Shown here: positions 1 through 8,612 of the stretch, piece by piece
Layout: every line of letters starts with the position of its first letter
Position numbering within the stretch: the first letter of the stretch is position 1
Origin: Candidatus Nanopelagicales bacterium
GTDB taxonomy: Bacteria > Actinomycetota > Actinomycetes > S36-B12
Assembly (NCBI GenBank): GCA_030726915.1
Contig: JANRCR010000056.1
Coordinates: 9,536 to 52,053, forward strand
Reading direction: 5' to 3'
Length of the DNA stretch: 42,518 bases
Position numbers and translations under genes: made by a program
Notes under the pieces: generated by a model
Told to the model about the DNA's origin: nothing
Database searches by the model: none
The model's input: only the letters and a program-made list of their open reading frames with translations

Positions 1-24
1 CAGCCGCGGTGGCAGGCGCGGGTC

Positions 25-1416
<1,392 letters not shown>

Positions 1417-1782
1417 CTAGGTCACATCCGTGCGTCCCGCCTCACGGCGACGCAGGTCCTCGACGTACGCCTGCCATGCCACCTGGTCAGGGTCGGGGGG
1501 TGGTGGCGGAGCCTCCTGCGCCTCCGCTTCGGCCCGGAAGGACTCCACGCGGGCGCGATAGCGATCGGTGAACCATCGTGTGAGGTTGCCGTGCTTGCGG
1601 TACCTGTTCCAGATGACGAAGGCGAAGATACCGATGATGGGCCACTGGATTGTGTAGGCCCACGAGCGCTGGATGCCCTCCTGCGCGCGACCGTACTGAT
1701 TGAACGTCGCATACATGCAGAAGACCACCACGATGACCAGTGGCAGGTGCAGGGTGAGGATGTCCTTCCATCGGCGGCTCAT
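1417..1782 (-). CDS. Small two-span membrane protein of the oxidase operon
   Basis: A 121-residue protein of unknown function. It has two hydrophobic segments (about residues 10-29 and 43-59), a basic stretch WNRYRKHGNLTRWFTDRYRARV, then a proline-rich and acidic cytoplasmic tail (EAPPPPPDPDQ). The ATG at 1782 overlaps the copD stop as ATGA, so translation is probably coupled. The open frame continues further upstream, but that part is arginine/proline-rich antisense of copD and is not credible. Its place as last gene of the operon suggests an accessory or assembly role for the oxidase; that is inference from position only. I do not recognise a named family. Confidence 0.75.
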   Translation of the reverse strand: MSRRWKDILTLHLPLVIVVVFCMYATFNQYGRAQEGIQRSWAYTIQWPIIGIFAFVIWNRYRKHGNLTRWFTDRYRARVESFRAEAEAQEAPPPPPDPDQVAWQAYVEDLRRREAGRTDVT

Positions 1783-3275
1783 CCGACGACCATCTCCTCG
1801 CGTGCGGGAGTGCTGACCTGCACCGGTGCGGTGGGGCGGTGACGCAGCAGGAGGAGGGCCAGGATGCATCCCACGCCCAGCATCGCCGCAGCGCCCACCT
1901 GCACATAGGTCTCGACAGGATTGGCACGCAGCAGGCGCTCCACCAGCAGTACACCCGGCCAGAGCACGGCTGCCAGGAGTACGGCGGCCACGCCACGCGG
2001 GCCGAGCGCCGCGACGGCAAAGGCCCATCCGGTGAGGACGAGGATGACCGAGGCCAGCACGGCCGCGACCCCGATGCCGAGCAGTCCGGACGGCACCACG
2101 GCTCCCATGACAAAGGTCACGACGACGAGGAGCACGGCGAAGGGTTCCGGATAGGCAACGGTCCAGCGCACGAGCCTCGCGGGGCGCGCACCCGCCCAGA
2201 CGAGCACCAGCGGCACGGCCAGGGCGAGGATGGCGAGTGCACCAGCCGTGATGCGGTCACCCGCGATCGCTCCGGCCGGTGGAGCCGTGCGCGACAGCGC
2301 GACGGAGATGCCGATGGCGATGCCCATGAGCACCACTTCGAAGCCCGCGAATCGCACGAGTTGCGACCGGCCCACCGGTGAGTCGGCATGCGGTACGACG
2401 TACCGCCGCTGTCGCCAGCCCATGACGATCAGGGCGGCGAGCAGGGTGGCCTTGGCGAGGATGAGCGTGCCGTACGCCGTCGTGATGAGGGATGCCACAC
2501 CATCGACGCGCAAGGACGCATTGAGCAGCCCGCTCTCAGCGAGCAGGATCACACACACCAGGGCGAGTGTGCTGAAGCGCCGGATGGCCACGGCGCCACT
2601 GTCGGGATGGCGGGCAACGTAGGAGCACACCGCGATGAGACCACCCACCCAGACCCCCGCGGACACAAGATGAATCCCGAGGGAGACGGATGCCGACGTG
2701 TGTCCGGAGTGCAGCCCGGAGTGACCGCTCAGCGCCGAAAGCACCGCTGCGACGACGGCCATCACCAAGACGATCACACCCGTGATGCGTCCGAGGATCG
2801 CCCAACTCAGCAGGGCAACGAGGGCGACGAGCACGATCTGTGCGATGAGTAGTTGACCCAGTTGAGTCTGGGTGAGCAATGCCCCCACGATCTGCGGGTC
2901 AAAGGAATCGGTCCACGGACGGCCCAGCACCTCAGACACGGTCAGGGGGATCTGGACGAGGAGGGCGACCAGCCACGCGAGGGCCGCGAGGGACGCCAGG
3001 CGGATCAGTCGCATGTCGATCCGAGGCAGCAGCAGTGCCCCCACCACGACGAAGCCCAGCACCAGGGTCGCCGCGATATCGCGCAGCCAGCGATCCAGCG
3101 GCAGACCCCACAGGGTCTGCCACGGCACGATCGGCAGCCCCTCAACCGTCGTTTGTGTGAGCGCTCCGAGGGTGGCGAGGATGAGCAGCAGCACGGGTAC
3201 GCCGGCGAGCAGGCCCAGGCCCACGGGGAGCCCGACACGGGTGGCTCTGACGGGAGACAGCGGTGCCGAGGTCAC
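1779..3275 (-). CDS. copD: CopD-family copper transport membrane protein
   Basis: A 498-residue polytopic membrane protein, probably moving copper across the membrane for oxidase assembly. The CopD signature is clear in the middle: LSGHSGLHSGHTSASVSLGIHL followed by GVWVGGLIAV, with the histidines expected for copper handling. A dozen or more hydrophobic spans surround it, including a C-terminal block beyond the core CopD domain. The start is GTG at 3275, 13 bases after the ctaE stop; upstream codons in the same frame are antisense to ctaE and look non-coding. In many actinobacteria CopD is fused to a CtaG domain; here ctaG is a separate gene at 8613 on the other strand. The stop overlaps the next gene as ATGA. 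Confidence 0.88.
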   Translation of the reverse strand: MTSAPLSPVRATRVGLPVGLGLLAGVPVLLLILATLGALTQTTVEGLPIVPWQTLWGLPLDRWLRDIAATLVLGFVVVGALLLPRIDMRLIRLASLAALAWLVALLVQIPLTVSEVLGRPWTDSFDPQIVGALLTQTQLGQLLIAQIVLVALVALLSWAILGRITGVIVLVMAVVAAVLSALSGHSGLHSGHTSASVSLGIHLVSAGVWVGGLIAVCSYVARHPDSGAVAIRRFSTLALVCVILLAESGLLNASLRVDGVASLITTAYGTLILAKATLLAALIVMGWRQRRYVVPHADSPVGRSQLVRFAGFEVVLMGIAIGISVALSRTAPPAGAIAGDRITAGALAILALAVPLVLVWAGARPARLVRWTVAYPEPFAVLLVVVTFVMGAVVPSGLLGIGVAAVLASVILVLTGWAFAVAALGPRGVAAVLLAAVLWPGVLLVERLLRANPVETYVQVGAAAMLGVGCILALLLLRHRPTAPVQVSTPAREEMVVG

Positions 3276-3288
3276 AGTGGTGCCTGGG

Positions 3289-4026
3289 TCACTGCGATGG
3301 AGAGGGCGAGGCAGATGGTGACGGCGCCGGCGCGTTGGGATTGACGAGGCTGAACTCACCGAAGTTGGCCGGCGTGGTGTTGGGACTGGCCTTGAGGAAC
3401 GTCGTGCACAGCGCACCGAGCAGGATGCTCGCACAGACCCAGACCATCCAGTAGCCGACCAACTTCGCCTGGAAGGGGTTGCCCACCGAGACCAGACCGG
3501 CGCGTGTGCGATTGGTGATCGCAAGCAGCAGGAAGGCCACGAGGAGCAGGTGGACCAGGGTCGAGGCCGTGAGGAGGAAGACCGCCGAGGCGTAGGCGCC
3601 GTTGCCCGGGCCGAAGGGGAAGGTGGTGATCTGCCACCACTGCAGCACGACCGCCCCGATCATCACGATAAGGGAGACGACACTGGCCACGATGAGCCCG
3701 CCGCGATGATCGGAGCGGAGGCTGCGGATGCCCATCCACAGGATCACCGTCGCGATGACCGCGAGGACGAGGATCGTCCAGAAGGGCCAATCCGCGGCCC
3801 AGGGCAGCGGGGACCGGCTCTTGAGCAGGTCGTTGTTGCCGAAGGTCTGGTTGTTGGGTGCCCAGCCGTTGTTGACGTTGAGCGACCAGAGGTAGCAGTA
3901 GCTGATGATCAGGGCCAACGTCCCCGAGAAGTCGGCAACGACGAGGAAGATCAGGCCCAGGCGATTGCGGCGGGCGACGACGCTGACCGCCTCACCGGTC
4001 GTGGGGGACACGAGTGGTGCGGTCAC
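3289..4026 (-). CDS. ctaE: Heme-copper oxidase subunit III-like protein
   Basis: A 245-residue membrane protein in the position of cytochrome oxidase subunit III, with about five hydrophobic spans (roughly residues 24-46, 82-102, 112-132, 145-170 and 190-212) and a loose low-complexity tail of Pro and Ser (APSPSASPSPSQ). The first span resembles subunit III openings. The usual hallmarks, a span-III glutamate and a final YWHFVD-type helix, are not obvious; the last helix reads VGYWMVWVCASILLGALC. It is therefore a divergent member or a replacement subunit. The GTG start at 4026 overlaps the ctaD stop as GTGA, so translation is coupled. Identification rests partly on the gene order ctaC-ctaD-ctaE. 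Confidence 0.75.
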   Translation of the reverse strand: MTAPLVSPTTGEAVSVVARRNRLGLIFLVVADFSGTLALIISYCYLWSLNVNNGWAPNNQTFGNNDLLKSRSPLPWAADWPFWTILVLAVIATVILWMGIRSLRSDHRGGLIVASVVSLIVMIGAVVLQWWQITTFPFGPGNGAYASAVFLLTASTLVHLLLVAFLLLAITNRTRAGLVSVGNPFQAKLVGYWMVWVCASILLGALCTTFLKASPNTTPANFGEFSLVNPNAPAPSPSASPSPSQ

Positions 4027-5981
4027 GACGGGGCCCCCACCTTCTCTTCGTACTTCTCCTCGAGGACCGCCGGAGCCAGTGGATCAGGCACGCCGTAGTC
4101 GTAGGGGAGTTTGGTGACGACGGGCAGGACCGGGAAGTTCTCCAGCGGCACCGGCGTGGCCGTCTGCCAATCGAGTGTCTGCGCCTGCCAGGGATTGGAC
4201 GATGCGATCTCGCCGCTGCGCCAGGACGAGATGATGGCGGCGAGGAAGATGAGCATACCGATGCCGATGACGTAGGCGCCGATCGTCGAGATCCAGTTGG
4301 AGAGGTTGAACAGATTGTCGAACTGGAGCACCCGGCGCGGTTGGCCCTGGAGACCGGCGACGAACATCGACATGAAGGTGATCTGGAAGCCTGCGAAGGC
4401 AGTCCAGAAGCCGATGGAGCCGGTGCGCTCGTCGAGGAAGCGCCCGGTCATCTTCGGGAAGTAGTAGGCGATCCCGCCCATGGCGCCGAAGAGTCCCGCG
4501 CCCATGAGCATGTAGTGGAAGTGTGCGGTGACGAACATGTTGCCGTGGAAGTACTGATCGGCAGGAACGTCGGATAGGTAGACGCCGGTGACGCCACCGA
4601 TCATCTTGTTGAAGATGACCGCGAAGATCGCCATCATCGGCAGGCGGCTCCAGAAGGCACCGCGCCACATCGTGCCGATCACGACGAGGACGAGGAATCC
4701 GACCGGGATCGAGATCATCTCGGTGGAGAGCATGAAGGGGTAGTTGGCCTGCGGTGCCCAGCCGGTCATGTACATGTGGTGCGCCCACACCAGGCCGCTG
4801 AGGCCCACAACCCCGACGATGCCGGCGATCGCCATGTAGTAACTAAAGAGCGGCTTGCGCATGAAGACAGGCAGCAGCTCCATCATCACGGCGATGCTCG
4901 GGATGAGGATGACGTAGACCTCCGGGTGGCCGAGCAGCCAGAAGAGGTTCTGGTAGAGCCAGACGCTGCCACCCTCGATCGGGTCGAAGAAGGACGTGTT
5001 CACTAGGCGGTCGGTCATCGACAGGATCTGGGAGTACATGTAGAAGGGGAAGGCGTAGAGGCCCATCGCGGCCGCGGCGAACGCGCCGTAGATGAGGATC
5101 GGCGTGCGCGACCAGGTCATGCCTTTGGCCCGCATGGTGAGGACCGTCGTCATGATGTTGACGCTCGCGAGGGCGGTGGACACGGCGAAGACGATGATGG
5201 TCGTCTGGTAGCCGATCATGCCGGGGCCGGCCTGCGAGTTGAGGGGCTGGTAGACGCTCCAGCCGTCGCGGATGCCGCCCACGAGGAGCGACAGGATCAG
5301 CGGGGGCACCGCACACACGAGGAGCCAGATGCTCAGGGCATTGAGGCGCGGGAAGGCCATGTCCCGTGCACCGCACATGAGCGGGACGATGAAGTTGCCG
5401 ACGGGTCCGGAGACGATCACGATCATCGCGATGACCATGGCGATGCCATGGGTGCCCACCAGGGAGTTATAGAAGTCGGGGTTGAAGACTTCCATCCAGG
5501 TGATACCGAGTTCGGTACGGATGAGCATGGCGAGCAGGCCGCCGAAGCCGAGGATGATCATCGCCACGATGAGGTACTGGATGCCGACGACCTTGTGGTC
5601 GGTGGTGAAGCGCCAGTAGCGGAACGTGCCCTGGTCCTTGCCGGCCAAGAATTCGGCATCGGCGTGCGTGAGATCGCGGCCGAGCAGCCAGCGGATGGGA
5701 CCGATGAACGCCCCCATGCCGCCCAGGAAGCCGATGATCCAGCCGACCATCATCGCCCAGAACGTCGGACCGGCCGCCGCGTTGGCGAAGTTGGCCGTGA
5801 TCGAACCGGAGGGGAATTGGCTGTTCATGATGAAGCCGAAGACGAGGGCGAGGACGACGCCGCTCACCAGGCCGGTGAAGAAGTTGAGATGGCGGATGAG
5901 GCCACCGGGCTTGCCATGCTGCTTCGGCTGCGGGACCTCAACCTGATAGACCAACGACGTGCTCACGGAATCCGTGCTCAT
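4023..5981 (-). CDS. ctaD: Heme-copper oxidase subunit I, divergent A-type
   Basis: Catalytic subunit (652 residues) expected to reduce O2 to water. The core from about residue 128 (TTDHKVVGIQY) carries every metal ligand: H178 (GTHG) and H489 for the low-spin heme, H487 for the active-site heme, H352, H401 and H402 for CuB, and Y356 in GHPEVY. The D-channel aspartate is present (D207, ARDMAF). Unusual points: the helix VIII motif that normally reads IPTGVK reads IPVGFL (L430 in place of the K-channel lysine); the HDTYYVVAHFH loop reads HGNMFVTAHFH, losing an Mg-ligand aspartate; and a roughly 125-residue N-terminal extension adds about two membrane spans. Start ATG at 5981 has GGAGGGAGGA upstream and overlaps the ctaC stop (ATGA). 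A quinol- or NO-reducing relative is possible, but the CuA subunit beside it favours cytochrome c. Confidence 0.93.
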   Translation of the reverse strand: MSTDSVSTSLVYQVEVPQPKQHGKPGGLIRHLNFFTGLVSGVVLALVFGFIMNSQFPSGSITANFANAAAGPTFWAMMVGWIIGFLGGMGAFIGPIRWLLGRDLTHADAEFLAGKDQGTFRYWRFTTDHKVVGIQYLIVAMIILGFGGLLAMLIRTELGITWMEVFNPDFYNSLVGTHGIAMVIAMIVIVSGPVGNFIVPLMCGARDMAFPRLNALSIWLLVCAVPPLILSLLVGGIRDGWSVYQPLNSQAGPGMIGYQTTIIVFAVSTALASVNIMTTVLTMRAKGMTWSRTPILIYGAFAAAAMGLYAFPFYMYSQILSMTDRLVNTSFFDPIEGGSVWLYQNLFWLLGHPEVYVILIPSIAVMMELLPVFMRKPLFSYYMAIAGIVGVVGLSGLVWAHHMYMTGWAPQANYPFMLSTEMISIPVGFLVLVVIGTMWRGAFWSRLPMMAIFAVIFNKMIGGVTGVYLSDVPADQYFHGNMFVTAHFHYMLMGAGLFGAMGGIAYYFPKMTGRFLDERTGSIGFWTAFAGFQITFMSMFVAGLQGQPRRVLQFDNLFNLSNWISTIGAYVIGIGMLIFLAAIISSWRSGEIASSNPWQAQTLDWQTATPVPLENFPVLPVVTKLPYDYGVPDPLAPAVLEEKYEEKVGAPS

Positions 5982-6835
5982 GAGGTCCTCCCTCCGCCGG
6001 ACTCGCGCATGACGGTGTCGAAGGTCTCCGACGGGAGCACGCGGATCTCCGTCTCCATGTAGGCGTGGTGCAGGCCGCAGAGCTCGGCACATCGGACGTT
6101 GAAGACACCCTCCTTATTGGGGGTGACTCCGGTCTGGGTGATGGCGCCCGGATTGGCATCGATCTTGACGCCGAGTTCCACCGCCCAGAAGTTGTGGATG
6201 ACGTCGACCGACGTGACGTTGAAGAGGACCGGGCGATCCTTCGGCAGGTAGAGGATGTCACTCGCGAACTTGTCGTACTGCGGGTACTCGAAGGTCCACA
6301 CCCACTGCTGCCCGGTCACATTGACGATGAGCGCGTTATCCGCACGTGGCTGGCCGGTGACAGACTGCGTGCCGTAGGAGTCGGCCGTGATGTCGGCGAG
6401 CTCAATGAGACCCCACACCACCAGGAAGGCAGCCAGCAGGCTCGACGACAGCGTCCACGTGATCACGGCGACGGTGTTGTTCCGGATCGCCGGATTGTCA
6501 TTGTTGGGTGGCGTCGCACCACCCTTGCCCTTCCAGCCAAAAAGGCTGTAGAGCAGCACGGCAAAGACAAACGCCGTGATCGGGATCGACACCAGGGTGA
6601 AGACGAAGATCGTCTGCTGGATGTCCTGCATGACAGTGGATGCAGGTGCCCCGGTCTGATTCATCGCGGCGAGCATCAACCAGGCCAGCGGCAGCATGGC
6701 GAAGCCGACGACCACGGTGAGGATGAGGACGTGACGAACGTATCGACGTTGCAGCCACTCCCGTAGTCGATGCATTGCGGGCGGCCTGTTGGTCGGTGCC
6801 TCCGGCTCCTCGGCCGGGATCATGGTGTCGGCCAT
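5978..6835 (-). CDS. ctaC: Cytochrome c oxidase subunit II with CuA site
   Basis: Electron-entry subunit of 285 residues. Three hydrophobic segments (about 34-56, 74-98 and 122-147) precede the periplasmic cupredoxin domain, one more than the usual two. The CuA site is complete: H214 (VIHNFW), then C249, E251, C253, H257 and M260 in CAELCGLHHAYM. The aromatic QQWVWTFEY electron-entry patch is also present. ATG at 6835 shares one base with the upstream stop (TGATG); an in-frame GTG directly before it (6838) is an alternative start. Its presence argues that this oxidase takes electrons from cytochrome c or a small copper protein, possibly the cupredoxin encoded just upstream. A decayed copy of its CuA-proximal coding region lies at 8521-8580. 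Confidence 0.95.
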   Translation of the reverse strand: MADTMIPAEEPEAPTNRPPAMHRLREWLQRRYVRHVLILTVVVGFAMLPLAWLMLAAMNQTGAPASTVMQDIQQTIFVFTLVSIPITAFVFAVLLYSLFGWKGKGGATPPNNDNPAIRNNTVAVITWTLSSSLLAAFLVVWGLIELADITADSYGTQSVTGQPRADNALIVNVTGQQWVWTFEYPQYDKFASDILYLPKDRPVLFNVTSVDVIHNFWAVELGVKIDANPGAITQTGVTPNKEGVFNVRCAELCGLHHAYMETEIRVLPSETFDTVMRESGGGRTS

Positions 6836-7533
6836 CACACGACCTCGAGGGTGCCGGACATCCAGCCCCGCTGCTGCATCGGGCCGCCGAACTCCTGATA
6901 CAGGTCACCGCAGGGGAATTCACAGTTCCACACGTAGGTGCCGGCCGCACCCGTCCGGAAGGTGAAGGTCACTTCCTTAGGCGTTGAGGAGTACGGGTTG
7001 GCATTGCCCACCTGGTTGCTACCGAGGTCAGGCAGTGGCACGGAGACGAAGAGATAGGGCTGGCCGTCTTCGGGGTACTGATGCACGGTGAAGGTGTGCG
7101 CGACCTTGGTCGGGTCGACCTCCGTCACGGTCTTGCCGTTGACCGTCATGGTCCCGTCGACCGTGCCGTGCGCCTTGGCCCAAAAGTTGTTGAAGACACG
7201 GCCACCCGAGTCGTACTGCTTGATCGTCACCGTGACAAGTGAGTTCGCCGGCACCTGCAACGTCGTCGAGGGCCAGTAGAACGGCCATCCCTGCTCGGCA
7301 TAGAGGGCATTGACACCCTCCATCGGTCCGGGGATCTCATCGGAGTTGTTGGGATAGACCGCGAGGTCGAGGCTGGCAGAGTTGACCGGACCGTCCGGGG
7401 TGTCGACCATGCCGGTCGGCGTGGCGACCAGGAGCGGCGGCTCACCCTTGGTCGCACTGGCAAAGACGGCCACTCCCGCCACCACCGCGGCTCCCACGAG
7501 CACGGATGCCAGAGCCACCAGGAATCGCTTCAC
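6835..7533 (-). CDS. Membrane-anchored cupredoxin, CuA-like but lacking the second histidine
   Basis: A 232-residue exported protein: a short basic N-terminus and one hydrophobic anchor (residues 4-27), then a cupredoxin-type beta domain. Candidate copper ligands are H146 (KVAHTFTV), C204 and C208 (NCEFPCGD), and M219 or M225 (FGGPM, GWMSG). The C-x3-C spacing is that of CuA, but the histidine normally four residues after the second cysteine is missing and is replaced by a Gly/Pro/Met loop. It is the first gene of the oxidase operon, so it is probably an extra redox subunit or dedicated electron donor. The GTG start at 7533 is supported by a TACCCT -10 box six bases upstream (leaderless). Whether it binds one, two or no copper ions cannot be told from sequence. 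Confidence 0.85.
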   Translation of the reverse strand: MKRFLVALASVLVGAAVVAGVAVFASATKGEPPLLVATPTGMVDTPDGPVNSASLDLAVYPNNSDEIPGPMEGVNALYAEQGWPFYWPSTTLQVPANSLVTVTIKQYDSGGRVFNNFWAKAHGTVDGTMTVNGKTVTEVDPTKVAHTFTVHQYPEDGQPYLFVSVPLPDLGSNQVGNANPYSSTPKEVTFTFRTGAAGTYVWNCEFPCGDLYQEFGGPMQQRGWMSGTLEVV

Positions 7534-7539
7534 GGCCCG

Positions 7540-7545
7540 AGGGTA
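7540..7545 (-). promoter_or_regulatory. -10 box of the oxidase operon (leaderless start)
   Basis: TACCCT on the minus strand, six bases before the GTG at 7533, the distance that places transcription start on the start codon. No Shine-Dalgarno sequence precedes the GTG. Confidence 0.6.
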
Positions 7546-7635
7546 GGGGGATCCGGGGGGCAGCGCATGTACTTCGCCCCTGGATTCGACACTAATTTGG
7601 CTGCACTTCACCTCCGGCTGCCCGGATTCGTGTCT

Positions 7636-7681
7636 GTGGGTGGCCGGAGACGAGGTGTGGACCGTCGATCCATCACCCGCC
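7636..7681 (+). pseudogene. Remnant of the 5' end of a second ctaG
   Basis: Positions 7636-7670 match the intact ctaG at 8621-8655 at 31 of 35 bases and read WVAGDEVWTVD against WVPGDDVWTVD. Positions 7667-7681 then match ctaG 8710-8724 at 15 of 15, as if 58 bases had been deleted between two copies of CGATC. There is no start codon and the frame is not maintained. Same orientation as ctaG. Confidence 0.65.
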
Positions 7682-7789
7682 AAGTCCGGGGATCCACTCA
7701 GCATCGACGTCTTCTGATATCTGCGCCCCGAGGTGCCCTATTCGGTAGTTTCTTCCACATATGAATCTGATCTCGATTGGGGAGTGCTG

Positions 7790-8470
7790 GTGAATAGCAC
7801 ATATCGACTTCTGCTGCTTCACTCCAGCCCAGGGTCGGACGAGAGGATTGCAGCCATACTCGAGAAGTATTTTGAAAACCCGACCATTTTGTTTTGGGAA
7901 ATGGGAAATTCCTCGACAAAGGCCGACGTTCTGGCGGCGATGGATAGTTCGGACTACAACCTGATCATTTCGTACGACAACGGCCTCATTCTCAAGGCGC
8001 ATCATTTGCAGAAAGCAACATACGGTTCCATCAATATTCATCCTGCTCCTCCAGAGCACGGAGGCTGTTGGGGGCTTTGGTGCCAACCCGTAGTTTGCCG
8101 TGACCAGAGGACATTCCATGGGGTGACGGTGCACGAGATAGACGAGCTCATTGACCACGGGCCCATTTACCTCGTGGAGCGGTGGGAAGTCCCCAGCACC
8201 GCAACTATTCAAAGCGTGTTGGACCACAGCCTTTCGGATGGAAAGCGGATGCTAGAAATAGTGTGCGAGCGTATCGCTGCGAGCGACGTCGGCACACGGT
8301 GCTTTTCTGAAATTGACGAAAGCTGGGACACCGAGAATCGGAATACGCCAATAGAAGAGATGCGGCGCTGGTTTTCCCAGTTGGACCCACAGCATCCAGC
8401 TCACGACGAGCGTGTTTATTTGAACCACCCACGAGCGATCATCTCGCCGCCGTACTTCGACGATCTTTGA
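7790..8470 (+). CDS. Formyltransferase-family protein, probably horizontally acquired
   Basis: A 226-residue protein with the catalytic core of the formyltransferase fold that uses 10-formyl-tetrahydrofolate: N82 and H84 in SINIHPAPPEHGG, and D122 in GVTVHEIDELIDHGPI, matching the Asn-His-Asp triad of Fmt, PurN and sugar N-formyltransferases. It lacks the C-terminal tRNA-binding domain of Fmt. Length and family resemblance suggest a sugar N-formyltransferase, but no sugar genes are nearby, so the substrate is unknown. Start GTG at 7790 has GGGGAG five bases upstream; the frame is open from 7733. Base composition differs sharply from its neighbours: 7861-7920 has 23 G+C of 60. It lies alone between two oxidase-gene remnants. 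Confidence 0.8.
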   Translation: MNSTYRLLLLHSSPGSDERIAAILEKYFENPTILFWEMGNSSTKADVLAAMDSSDYNLIISYDNGLILKAHHLQKATYGSINIHPAPPEHGGCWGLWCQPVVCRDQRTFHGVTVHEIDELIDHGPIYLVERWEVPSTATIQSVLDHSLSDGKRMLEIVCERIAASDVGTRCFSEIDESWDTENRNTPIEEMRRWFSQLDPQHPAHDERVYLNHPRAIISPPYFDDL

Positions 8471-8520
8471 TGACATCCGAGCAGGCTCAGCGATAGGCCG
8501 CACCCCTCAAGGGAGGTCCC

Positions 8521-8580
8521 GGTCGGGGTGATGGCACCCCGGTTGGCGTCGATCGTGATAGCGCGTTCGACGGCCCAGTG
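8521..8580 (-). pseudogene. Remnant of a second ctaC (CuA-domain fragment)
   Basis: The minus strand reads HWAVERAITIDANRGAITPT, which aligns without gaps to the ctaC segment FWAVELGVKIDANPGAITQT. At DNA level 46 of 60 bases match 6131-6190. The similarity stops on both sides, no start is present, and it lies only 32 bases before the ctaG start, so it is a decayed fragment. Confidence 0.7.
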
Positions 8581-8600
8581 GCTATCGACGGCTCAGTGTC

Positions 8601-8606
8601 TATCGT
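8601..8606 (+). promoter_or_regulatory. -10 box of ctaG (leaderless start)
   Basis: TATCGT six bases before the ATG at 8613. It lies in an imperfect 18-base tandem repeat (CAGTGGCTATCGACGGCT then CAGTGTCTATCGTGGGGT, 8576-8611), so the box arose in a duplicated sequence. Confidence 0.55.
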
Positions 8607-8612
8607 GGGGTT

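Noticed and set aside
1783-2028. Upstream extension of the small membrane protein frame
   Set aside because: It runs antisense-like through copD in a different frame and is Arg/Cys/Pro-rich; the ATGA start at 1782 is better.
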